A stretch of DNA of 6,340 bases, taken from positions 1 to 6,340 of the forward strand of contig JAMDBH010000032.1 of the NCBI GenBank assembly GCA_023487615.1, read 5' to 3'. The notes beneath the pieces were generated by a model. It did not search any database, was not told the DNA's origin, and worked only from the letters and a program-made list of their open reading frames with translations. The position numbers and the translations under genes are program-made. Of the stretch, positions 1 through 6,258 are shown piece by piece. Positions within the stretch are counted from its first letter, which is position 1, and each line of letters opens with the position of its first letter. This DNA comes from Gammaproteobacteria bacterium (lineage in GTDB: Bacteria > Pseudomonadota > Gammaproteobacteria > SURF-13).

Positions 1-1
1 C

Positions 2-1102
2 ATACCCTACACCTCGGGCCCACAATGGCTGGCGGAACACGTGCTCAGCGACCGTTGGGTGCTGGCCGTCGCGGGCACCCATGGCAAAACCACCACCTCG
101 GCGATGCTGGCCTGGATATTGGAGTATGCGGAGCTGAATCCCGGCTTTTTGATTGGCGGGGTACCCAACAACTTCGATGTCTCGTCACGGCTGGGCCGTA
201 CGCCCTTCTTTGTGGTCGAGGCCGATGAATACGACACCGCTTTCTTCGACAAACGCTCGAAATTTGTCCATTATCGCCCCCGCACCGCCATTTTGAACAA
301 CCTTGAGTTCGATCATGCCGACATCTTCGCCGATCTTGCAGCCATTGAGCAGCAATTTCATCATTTCGTGCGAACTATTCCGGGTACCGGTTTGATCGTC
401 GCCAATGGCCGGGACGAGGCCATCAAGCGGGTGTTGGCGCGCGGCTGCTGGACGCCGGTTGAGCCCTTTGCCAGTGACCAGGGCTGGAGCTGCGGGCCAC
501 AAAACGCGGACGGCGGTTTTGAGATCGCCTGGCAGGGCAAGGCTTTAGGTAAAGTAACTTGGAAATTGCTCGGCGAACACAACCAGCATAACGCCCTCGC
601 CGCGATCGCCGCCGCGCGGCACGTGGGCGTCCCTCCCGCGCAGGCCATCGCGACGCTGGGGGAATTCAAAAATGTAAAGCGGCGCATGGAGGTACGCGCC
701 GTTGTGAGAGGAATCACCCTGTACGACGACTTCGCCCACCACCCCACGGCGATTGCCACAACCTTAGAGGGACTGCGCCGCCGCGTAGGCGAGGCGCGCA
801 TCATCGCCGTACTCGAACCGCGCTCCAATACCATGCGTATGGGTGTGCATCAACACACCCTCGCGCCCGCTCTCGGTCTCGCTGACAGCGTGGTGCTCTA
901 TCAGCCCAAGAATCTCGGCTGGGATTTGGGCTCCGTCGCAGCCGCCCTAGGTTCCAAAGCGCAGGTATTCGACTCCGCACCCGCCATCGCGAATTATCTT
1001 GCCAGCTCCGCACGCGCGGGCGACCATGTCGTCATCATGAGCAACGGCGGCTTTAACGGCCTGCATGAAAAATTGATGAGCGCCCTAGCCGCTGCCGGCT
1101 AA
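2..1102 (+). CDS. mpl: UDP-N-acetylmuramate:L-alanyl-gamma-D-glutamyl-meso-diaminopimelate ligase (murein tripeptide ligase), 5' end missing
   Basis: Mpl is a cytoplasmic, ATP-dependent Mur-family ligase. It joins the recycled tripeptide L-Ala-gamma-D-Glu-meso-DAP directly to UDP-MurNAc and so feeds turned-over peptidoglycan back into wall synthesis. The frame is open from base 2 (IPYTSGPQWL...), giving 366 residues. From memory of the roughly 457-residue E. coli protein, about 85 N-terminal residues (the UDP-binding Rossmann part) lie before the window. Visible in the fragment: the ATP P-loop GTHGKTT (residues 25–31), EADEYD (73–78), FFDKRSKFVH (81–90), NNLEFDHADI (99–108), GEHNQHN (191–197), YDDFAHHPTAI (241–251), EPRSNTMRMG (272–281) and MSNGGF near the C-terminus. 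The FFDKRSKFVH and EPRSNTM signatures separate Mpl from MurC. The GTG at 41 is an internal valine codon, not a start. No damage is seen in the visible part. Confidence 0.96.
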   Translation: MPYTSGPQWLAEHVLSDRWVLAVAGTHGKTTTSAMLAWILEYAELNPGFLIGGVPNNFDVSSRLGRTPFFVVEADEYDTAFFDKRSKFVHYRPRTAILNNLEFDHADIFADLAAIEQQFHHFVRTIPGTGLIVANGRDEAIKRVLARGCWTPVEPFASDQGWSCGPQNADGGFEIAWQGKALGKVTWKLLGEHNQHNALAAIAAARHVGVPPAQAIATLGEFKNVKRRMEVRAVVRGITLYDDFAHHPTAIATTLEGLRRRVGEARIIAVLEPRSNTMRMGVHQHTLAPALGLADSVVLYQPKNLGWDLGSVAAALGSKAQVFDSAPAIANYLASSARAGDHVVIMSNGGFNGLHEKLMSALAAAG

Positions 1103-1157
1103 ATCGTATAAGGCCGCCATTCACATATTTCATGTAGGATTTACTTCAGAGAGTTAA

Positions 1158-1550
1158 ATGCGTGTTCTTGAAAAGCTAAAGCAGCAGACTAAACGGCTTA
1201 AGCAAGAGATTTATGTCCTCTATCTCGCTGCCAAAGATCCTAGAACGCCGTGGTATGCAAAACTTATGGTCGCATTCGTTGTGGCGTATGCCTTCAGTCC
1301 CATTGATCTCATTCCAGATTTCATTCCTATACTTGGATACCTTGATGATCTGGTGTTAGTACCACTGGGTATTATGGTAGCAATAAGATTAGTTCCTCCC
1401 GATGTTTTAGCCGAGTGCAGAGCACAAGCGCATATTGTGATGACACAAGACAAGCCCGTAAACTACGTTGCTGCAGTAGTGATTGTTTGTATTTGGTTAG
1501 CAACGGCAGTCTTAGTTACCGTTTGGTCATTTCGTATGCTGGCATCTTGA
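1158..1550 (+). CDS. DUF1232 (YkvA-type) small membrane protein
   Basis: A 130-residue protein whose core (about residues 31–72, [20 protein letters not shown] followed by [15 protein letters not shown]) is the conserved DUF1232 signature. The family is widespread and has no settled biochemical function. Two hydrophobic stretches fall in the core (about 36–56 and 63–80). A third helix at about 103–125 forms a C-terminal membrane anchor. The first 20 residues are basic and amphipathic ([12 protein letters not shown]), probably cytosolic. The ATG start is preceded by AGAGAG (1148–1153), a reasonable ribosome-binding site four bases upstream. By my count of five 60-base lines the gene is about 44% G+C, against 65% or more in the lines I sampled from mpl and ubiX. 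It lies 55 bases after mpl and 24 before ubiX, in the same direction. The different composition suggests later acquisition, but this is inference. Confidence 0.88.
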   Translation: MRVLEKLKQQTKRLKQEIYVLYLAAKDPRTPWYAKLMVAFVVAYAFSPIDLIPDFIPILGYLDDLVLVPLGIMVAIRLVPPDVLAECRAQAHIVMTQDKPVNYVAAVVIVCIWLATAVLVTVWSFRMLAS

Positions 1551-1574
1551 GTGCCAGACTGAAGAGTTTCTGAT

Positions 1575-2201
1575 ATGACCACTGAAACCATCAGCCTTGC
1601 CATCACAGGCGCCTCCGGCGCCACCTACGGCCTGCGCCTGCTCGAGTGCCTGCTCGGCGCGGGTAGGCAAGTGTATCTTATGATTTCCGCGCCGGGCCAA
1701 ATGGTCATCGCGATGGAAACCGATCTAAAACTCCCCAGCAAACCTACTGAAATGGCCGCACTGCTGAGCGCGCGTTATGCGGTGCAACCGGGGCAATTGC
1801 AGGTGTTCGGCAAGGAGGATTGGATGGCGCCGGTGGCGAGCGGCTCGAACGCCCCGGCGGCGATGGTGGTCTGCCCCTGCACCGCGGGTACTCTGGCCGC
1901 GATTGCCAATGGCATCAGCAACAATCTCATAGACCGCGCCGCGGACGTGATGCTCAAGGAGCGGCGCAAATTGATCCTGGTGCCGCGCGAGACACCCTAT
2001 TCGGTGATTCACCTCGAAAACATGCTGCGGCTCGCACGCGCGGGCGCGGTGATTCTGCCGGCCAACCCCGGCTTCTATCATAACCCGCAGCGCATCGAAG
2101 ACCTGGTGGATTTCGTGGTCGCCCGCATCCTCGATCATCTGGAGATTGCGCACACCCTGACGCCACGCTGGGGGGAATCTCCTCCCGACTCGGGTGAGTG
2201 A
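1575..2201 (+). CDS. ubiX: UbiX flavin prenyltransferase
   Basis: UbiX transfers a dimethylallyl group to reduced FMN, making prenylated FMN, the cofactor that the UbiD decarboxylase needs in ubiquinone synthesis. It is a soluble dodecameric enzyme. The 208-residue product is full length for the family and closely resembles the Pseudomonas aeruginosa protein from memory. It has the FMN loop TGASGATYG (11–19), [14 protein letters not shown] (37–50), [20 protein letters not shown] (88–107), [18 protein letters not shown] (116–133), [16 protein letters not shown] (136–151) and NPGFYH (164–169). The active-site residues known from PaUbiX (Ser15, Glu49, Lys129, Glu140, Tyr169, Arg185) correspond here to Ser14, Glu48, Lys128, Glu139, Tyr168 and Arg184, so it should be active. 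The ATG at 1575 fits the family N-terminus; the only upstream ribosome-binding candidate is GAAGAG at 1561–1566. The stop overlaps the next gene by eight bases. No ubiD is in the window. Confidence 0.96.
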   Translation: MTTETISLAITGASGATYGLRLLECLLGAGRQVYLMISAPGQMVIAMETDLKLPSKPTEMAALLSARYAVQPGQLQVFGKEDWMAPVASGSNAPAAMVVCPCTAGTLAAIANGISNNLIDRAADVMLKERRKLILVPRETPYSVIHLENMLRLARAGAVILPANPGFYHNPQRIEDLVDFVVARILDHLEIAHTLTPRWGESPPDSGE

Positions 2202-2802
2202 AATCGCGCTTCCGTTATTTCCCCTGAACACCGTGTTGTTTCCCGGCGGCGTCCTGACGCTGCGCATCTTTGAAGCGCGCTATTTGGACATGGTGAGCGC
2301 CTGCCTGAAGCAAGACAGCGGATTCTGCGTGTGTCTGATCCGCTCCGGCGCGGAGGTAGGCCAGGCGGCCGACACCCATGAGGTCGGGACGCTGGCGAAA
2401 ATTACCGCCTGGACTCAGCGTGAGGACGGCTTGTTGGGCATTACCTGCTGGGGCGAGCAGCGATTTCGTATCCGCTCCCGGGTATTGATGCCGAATCGGC
2501 TTTTGACAGGCGATGTGGAAATGCTGCCCGATGCACCGGAGCAGCAGGTACCGACGCGGTTGCAAATGCTGGTCGCCCTATTCAAGGAATTGAACGAGCG
2601 GACAGGCTATCTTCCTCCCGATATGCTGCAAAAAGCCACACAGGCGAATTGGTTGAGTTATCGCCTCGCGGAACTGTTGCCTGTTGATTTATCGGAGAAG
2701 CAGATGTTGTTGGAGGTAGACGATGGGCTGCAACGCTTGGATCTCATAGCGACGATTTTGGGCAGTGCCCGCAATCACACCGCAGAGAACACAGAGGAAT
2801 AA
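2194..2802 (+). CDS. stand-alone LON substrate-binding (Lon N-terminal) domain protein
   Basis: A 202-residue protein made only of the Lon N-terminal substrate-binding domain (peptidase S16 N-terminal family), without the AAA+ ATPase or the Ser-Lys protease of Lon itself. It is therefore not a protease, and its role in bacteria is poorly defined. Recognisable parts are the opening [16 protein letters not shown] (4–19), [11 protein letters not shown] (23–33), a central [10 protein letters not shown] beta region, and the helical C-terminal part with [13 protein letters not shown] and [10 protein letters not shown]. The start is GTG at 2194: an in-frame stop at 2158–2160 leaves no upstream ATG, and homologues begin just before the [12 protein letters not shown] motif. 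A G-rich stretch (2170–2177) lies rather far upstream, so translation is probably coupled to ubiX, which ends at 2201. The last residues (NHTAENTEE) come from a repeat-like sequence and are probably not part of the conserved fold. Confidence 0.93.
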   Translation: MSEIALPLFPLNTVLFPGGVLTLRIFEARYLDMVSACLKQDSGFCVCLIRSGAEVGQAADTHEVGTLAKITAWTQREDGLLGITCWGEQRFRIRSRVLMPNRLLTGDVEMLPDAPEQQVPTRLQMLVALFKELNERTGYLPPDMLQKATQANWLSYRLAELLPVDLSEKQMLLEVDDGLQRLDLIATILGSARNHTAENTEE

Positions 2803-2841
2803 AATCCAAACAGTTTATTTCTCTCGGCGTCCATCGTGGCG
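2777..2841. repeat. imperfect inverted repeat resembling dispersed CGCAGAGRACRCAGAG elements
   Basis: The left arm, CACCGCAGAGAACACAGAGG then AATAAA (2777–2803), covers the last codons and stop of the LON-domain gene. The right arm, TTTATTTCTCTCGGCGTCC followed by ATCGTGGCG (2815–2841), is an approximate reverse complement with several mismatches and a one-base shift. From memory, sequences of the type CCGCAGAGGACGCAGAG recur between genes in many environmental proteobacteria; I cannot confirm copy number here. The arms flank a short A/T-rich centre and could form a weak hairpin at the end of either converging transcript. Confidence 0.5.
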
Positions 2842-2854
2842 ACTATTTTGCTGG

Positions 2855-2879
2855 TCTGAGCTACCGCTCAGAATTTTTA
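2855..2879 (+). terminator. rho-independent terminator after the mpl–LON gene group
   Basis: A perfect 7-bp stem, TCTGAGC (2855–2861) with GCTCAGA (2866–2872), closes a TACC tetraloop and is followed at once by ATTTTTAA. It lies about 50 bases after the LON-gene stop, where a terminator for the plus-strand group is expected. On the minus strand the same hairpin is followed by CCAGC and no T run, so it probably serves only the plus-strand transcript. Confidence 0.7.
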
Positions 2880-2900
2880 ACACCCATCAGTACCCTACCC

Positions 2901-4961
2901 TTACTTTTTCTTATTCGATCTCAGTACATCCGACTGTTGAGGCCGGATTAACAGCACTTCGCCATTCCACCCGCGCGCAGAAATCGTACTCAGCGGCGTG
3001 CGCTGCACCTTCTGCCAAGAGAGATCGCCGAGCGCACCCCGTAACTTATCAAGCAAGCCATTAATCTCCGGCTCGGCGCGAGCGACGGTGAATAAGGGGA
3101 GCGGCGAGCTGAGATGCTCGCGCGTCACATTGCCTACCCATACCCCTGCGCCGCCTTCGCGCAATACCGTATCGGCATTCCACAACCGCAACACCAACCG
3201 CCTGTTTACCGGCCCTATAGTCTCGGGGAGCAGCTTAATCATCAGCAAGGACTCATGACGCCCATCATGCACCTTCGGCAACACCGGGAGTTGCGCGAGT
3301 TCAGGGCTGGGCGACAACCACAACAAAAATGTCGCGGGGCCGGATGCAGGAGGCACGCTCCACCCTTGTGTCTCCAGGCGAGCCTGCAAGTCGGTCAGCG
3401 ATCCCGCCCATTGCAAGGTCAGGGGCTGGCTCGGTTCACCTCTTAAATCTATACGATAGGCAGGCAGCTCTTGCCAGTCGCGCTCCCACCAAGCCTGTGT
3501 GCTGAGCGCGCGGACCGGATGCCGCGGAGCATAGCTCTGCAGGTCGTGCTCATACTGTTGAGTGATGTACCAGCCGGCGCTGATGAATAATGCCCCGGCC
3601 GCGGCGGTAATGATCGCCGATGTGCGTATCGGAGCGCCTGGGTGGCGCCGATAACTCACCCCCAATAGTGCCGACCACATGAAGGCCGCGACCAGGCCCG
3701 CCGATAATTCTGATAACCCCTGGGCGCCGAGATAAAGACGCGACAAGGCCACCGCAATCACCATCACGCTGGCCAGGGTGTAAGGTATCCAACGCCGCGG
3801 TACCGGCAACTCGCGCGCAACCAGCACCGCCAGGAATCCGTACACGACCACGCTCATGTGAGCATGCGAGAATGGAATCGCCGTTGCTGCCACGGAGAAG
3901 CCGTTACCACGCGGCACTTGCAGAGCGAGTTCGAGCACCGTAATCAACACCGCCCCGAACGCCCCGGCGGCGAGCCAATGTGCGGCGGCGTGCCAGTGAC
4001 GCTGAGCAACCAAGCCGACTAATACGAACACCACGACAGCCCCTAGCGCACGGCCGCTCCCCAGCTCACCGAGCAACACCATCACCTCATCGGCCCACGG
4101 TGTACGCAGGCCCTGCATGATGTAGAACACGGCGGTATCCGCGTGCGCCAGCGGCGCGCCCATCAATTGCGTCTCAAGCAGAGCGAGGATACCCGTTACC
4201 AACAGAATCAGCAGCGCTGCCCATATCAGCATGCCGCGCGCCTCCGGCCGCTGCGGGTCCACCAGTACTGCGGTGATTCCGCCTAACACGGGGTGCGAGC
4301 GGCTCCAGGCCATCAACCGTATCGCCATCACTTCCGCACGCGGCTGCAGCAGACTCACCATCCGCCGTACCAACCACACGGTAAACCACAATAGTAGCAG
4401 CACGATCACGACCAGTACGGCCAAACGCGAGGCCACCGCCGAGGCGAGACTGAGCGAGGCGCCGAAGATCACGCCGGGTAATATATAGCCCGGCGCCCAG
4501 GCCAACGCCGAAAGGACATTGACCACGAAGAAGCGTGCCGGAGGCATTCCCAGCATGCCGGCTACCACCGGGATGACCGGACGCACCGGCCCCACGAAAC
4601 GGCCGAGCAACACACTCTTACCGCCGTGCCGATGAAAAAAGGCCTCGCCGCGGGTCAGCATCTTCGGATAGCGGCTGAACGGCCACATCATCCGCAACTG
4701 TTCATGATAGTGATGACCGAGCCAATAGCTGATCCCGTCACCCGCCACGGCCCCTGCCGCGGCGAGCCCCAGCGTCGTCCAAAGCTCCAACGCTCCGGCG
4801 GCGATCAACGCGCCCACGCCAAACATCACGATAGTGCCCGGAATAAAGAGGCCGACGAAGGCCAGGGACTCGGCCAGCGAGATCAGGAAGACCGCCGCTC
4901 CGGCCCAGTGCGGGTGCAGGGTGACCCAGTCCAGGAGTGGGGCGAGATTAAGGAAATCCAT
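2901..4961 (-). CDS. DedA (VTT) – PAP2-like – LssY C-terminal domain fusion membrane protein
   Basis: A 686-residue, three-part inner-membrane protein. Residues 1–200 are a DedA domain with Glu31 in SLAESLAFVGLFIPG, Asp75 in AGDGISYWLG and the signature LGRFVGPVRPVIPVVAGM (119–136), including Arg121 and Arg127. DedA proteins are linked to membrane lipid transport and proton-motive-force maintenance. Residues about 240–440 are a multi-helix PAP2 phosphatase-type domain, followed by one further helix (about 448–466). Residues about 478–672 form a soluble LssY C-terminal domain with LPVLPKVHDGRHE (558–570), RLVLRLWNAD and VWVGNVTRE. The order matches LssY-like proteins, named from the Legionella lss secretion locus, but no type I secretion genes are here. 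The PAP2 catalytic motifs are broken: Glu344 for the motif-1 Lys, PFSH (363–366) for PSGH, and Gln414 and Glu418 for the motif-3 His and Asp. Phosphatase activity is therefore unlikely. The start follows the MFS stop by five bases with no clear ribosome-binding site, implying translational coupling. Confidence 0.92.
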   Translation of the reverse strand: MDFLNLAPLLDWVTLHPHWAGAAVFLISLAESLAFVGLFIPGTIVMFGVGALIAAGALELWTTLGLAAAGAVAGDGISYWLGHHYHEQLRMMWPFSRYPKMLTRGEAFFHRHGGKSVLLGRFVGPVRPVIPVVAGMLGMPPARFFVVNVLSALAWAPGYILPGVIFGASLSLASAVASRLAVLVVIVLLLLWFTVWLVRRMVSLLQPRAEVMAIRLMAWSRSHPVLGGITAVLVDPQRPEARGMLIWAALLILLVTGILALLETQLMGAPLAHADTAVFYIMQGLRTPWADEVMVLLGELGSGRALGAVVVFVLVGLVAQRHWHAAAHWLAAGAFGAVLITVLELALQVPRGNGFSVAATAIPFSHAHMSVVVYGFLAVLVARELPVPRRWIPYTLASVMVIAVALSRLYLGAQGLSELSAGLVAAFMWSALLGVSYRRHPGAPIRTSAIITAAAGALFISAGWYITQQYEHDLQSYAPRHPVRALSTQAWWERDWQELPAYRIDLRGEPSQPLTLQWAGSLTDLQARLETQGWSVPPASGPATFLLWLSPSPELAQLPVLPKVHDGRHESLLMIKLLPETIGPVNRRLVLRLWNADTVLREGGAGVWVGNVTREHLSSPLPLFTVARAEPEINGLLDKLRGALGDLSWQKVQRTPLSTISARGWNGEVLLIRPQQSDVLRSNKKK

Positions 4962-4966
4962 AGTGC

Positions 4967-6136
4967 TTATGAATTGTTAATGGGCTGTGGCGTGCGCGTC
5001 AGCAAATAGAGAGCAAAGGCCACGCACACCGTCAGCGCGCCGGAAATGACGAACGCCATAGTCATCCCGAAGAACTCCCACACCGCCCCAAACCACAGCG
5101 CACCCGGCAGGGCCAACAGACCGACCATCATATTATAGAGTCCAAACGCAGTCCCTTGAGCCCCCTTCCCGGCGAAATCGCCAATGACCGCGCGTTCCGC
5201 GCCTTCCGTAGCGGCAGTCGAGGCGGCGTAGAGAAAAAACATAGTGACCACAGCCGCCGGATGACTGACGAAGGGTAGGCTTATCAGTAACAGTGCACGC
5301 ACGCTCCAACCTACCAACACCACGGGAACGCGCCCAAAACGGTCCGACCAATGCCCCGTGGGTAAGGCGACCAGGGCGCGCACGGCATGGGCAAAGGCCC
5401 AAATGATGGGAATCCAAAACAGGGTAACGCCCTGCTGACCCAACCATAGGATGAGAAACGCATCCGGTACGGCCACCAGGGCGAGGCTGCCGGCCGTGAT
5501 GACCATCGCGCGCAGCCTGGGGTGCAACAAAGACCACTGCAACGGGGGCGGTGTAATACGCTGTTTTACTGCGCGCGCGGTGCGCAATCCAAACACCAGC
5601 AAAACGACCGCCAATACCCCAGGGACTACTGAGGCCAAAAAAACCTGTTGCATAGTGAGTCCGTATGCGAGCAGGCCGCTCGCCAACAGCGGTCCGATGA
5701 ACGCGCCCGTGTGGTCCATGGCACGATGCAGGCCGAATGCCTGTCCGCGCTGATCGGCATTGACCGAACCCGACACCAGCGCGTCACGCGGCGAGGTGCG
5801 CAGCCCTTTACCGGCACGATCTGCGAAGCGCACCGCCATCACTACACCCCAGCTGCCCGCCACACTTAGCAGAGGTCGCACTAGATTCGATAACGCATAG
5901 CCGGTCACCGCCAGTGGCTTATGCCCCACGCCGCCGTCGCCGAGCCGGCCGGCCCATAGCTTAAGCAGGCTTGCGGTAGACTCGGCGACCCCCTCAATCA
6001 AGCCAAGAATGGCCGGACCCGCACCGAGTGTGGCCGTCAAAAACACGGGCAGCAGCGGCATAATCATGTCGCTGGCCATGTCGTTTAATAGACTGACCGT
6101 GCCCAACAGGATAACGGCGGAGGGAAGTTTGCGCAT
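4967..6136 (-). CDS. major facilitator superfamily (MFS) transporter
   Basis: A 12-helix-type inner-membrane transporter, 389 residues from the preferred ATG at 6134–6136 (MRKLPSAVILLGTVSLLNDM). The substrate is unknown. MFS motif A appears in the first half as WAGRLGDGGVGHKP (61–74) and in the second as GHWSDRFGRVP (261–271). RFADRAGKGLRTSPRDAL (103–120) and HRAMDHTGAFIGPLLA (138–153) are typical of a proteobacterial subgroup usually labelled only as MFS. The frame stays open to an ATG at 6194–6196, which would add 20 residues. That extension is encoded by low-complexity repeat sequence, and the family normally begins with the MRxLP-type helix, so I prefer the shorter form. Neither start has a strong ribosome-binding site: the shorter is preceded by a pyrimidine-rich stretch, the longer by AGAGAAGAG about 11 bases upstream. 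It lies downstream of xerC and five bases before the DedA–PAP2 gene. Confidence 0.92.
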   Translation of the reverse strand: MRKLPSAVILLGTVSLLNDMASDMIMPLLPVFLTATLGAGPAILGLIEGVAESTASLLKLWAGRLGDGGVGHKPLAVTGYALSNLVRPLLSVAGSWGVVMAVRFADRAGKGLRTSPRDALVSGSVNADQRGQAFGLHRAMDHTGAFIGPLLASGLLAYGLTMQQVFLASVVPGVLAVVLLVFGLRTARAVKQRITPPPLQWSLLHPRLRAMVITAGSLALVAVPDAFLILWLGQQGVTLFWIPIIWAFAHAVRALVALPTGHWSDRFGRVPVVLVGWSVRALLLISLPFVSHPAAVVTMFFLYAASTAATEGAERAVIGDFAGKGAQGTAFGLYNMMVGLLALPGALWFGAVWEFFGMTMAFVISGALTVCVAFALYLLTRTPQPINNS

Positions 6137-6145
6137 ATAAATACG

Positions 6146-6166
6146 GAGAAAAGGGGAAAGGGGAAA
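6146..6166. repeat. purine-rich heptamer tract, inverted partner of the repeat at 6213–6258
   Basis: On the plus strand two perfect GGGGAAA heptamers (6153–6166) follow a degenerate unit GAGAAAA (6146–6152). The orientation is opposite to the CCCTTTA/CCCTTTT array 50 bases away. GAAAAGGGGAAAGGG here matches the reverse complement of the CCCTTTTCCCTTTTC part of that array at 14 of 15 positions. The tract lies immediately before the preferred MFS start codon. Confidence 0.7.
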
Positions 6167-6212
6167 GATACAAGGGAGATGTAGCCCCGATTTCATGGAT
6201 GTCGTTTCTCTT

Positions 6213-6258
6213 CTCTTTACTCTTTACCCTTTACCCTTTACCCTTTTCCCTTTTCCCT
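6213..6258. repeat. heptamer tandem repeat, about 6.5 units
   Basis: Six contiguous seven-base units on the plus strand: CTCTTTA twice (6213–6226), CCCTTTA twice (6227–6240) and CCCTTTT twice (6241–6254), then a partial CCCT. One strand is almost pure pyrimidine. The array overlaps the 3' end of xerC: read on the minus strand it encodes the basic tail [10 protein letters not shown] and provides the TAA stop. The graded change between unit types suggests growth by successive unit duplications. Confidence 0.9.

Noticed and set aside
41..43. GTG at 41 as the start of mpl.
   Set aside because: The conserved Mpl sequence IPYTSGPQWLAEH continues upstream to the window edge, so the gene is cut by the edge and this codon is internal.
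841..860. Perfect 7-bp inverted repeat GGGTGTG / CACACCC inside mpl.
   Set aside because: It lies within conserved coding sequence (MGVHQHTLAP) with no T run or other signal; probably chance.
1103..1157. Possible promoter before the DUF1232 gene (TTCACA and TAGGAT).
   Set aside because: The two boxes are only nine bases apart and no better-spaced pair was found.
2851..2873. The sequence around CTGAGCTACCGC looks like the reverse complement of a tRNA D-arm.
   Set aside because: No acceptor, anticodon or T arm can be built around it; a terminator hairpin explains it better.
2765..3064. A 99-codon plus-strand open frame across the LON gene end and the DedA gene end.
   Set aside because: It mostly overlaps the two real genes and the terminator, has low-complexity content and no recognisable domain.
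1847..3974. An 18-base sequence, CGAACGCCCCGGCGGCGA, occurs in ubiX (about 1847) and in the DedA fusion gene (about 3957).
   Set aside because: Both copies encode ordinary residues in different frames of their genes; likely chance in GC-rich Ala/Gly coding sequence.
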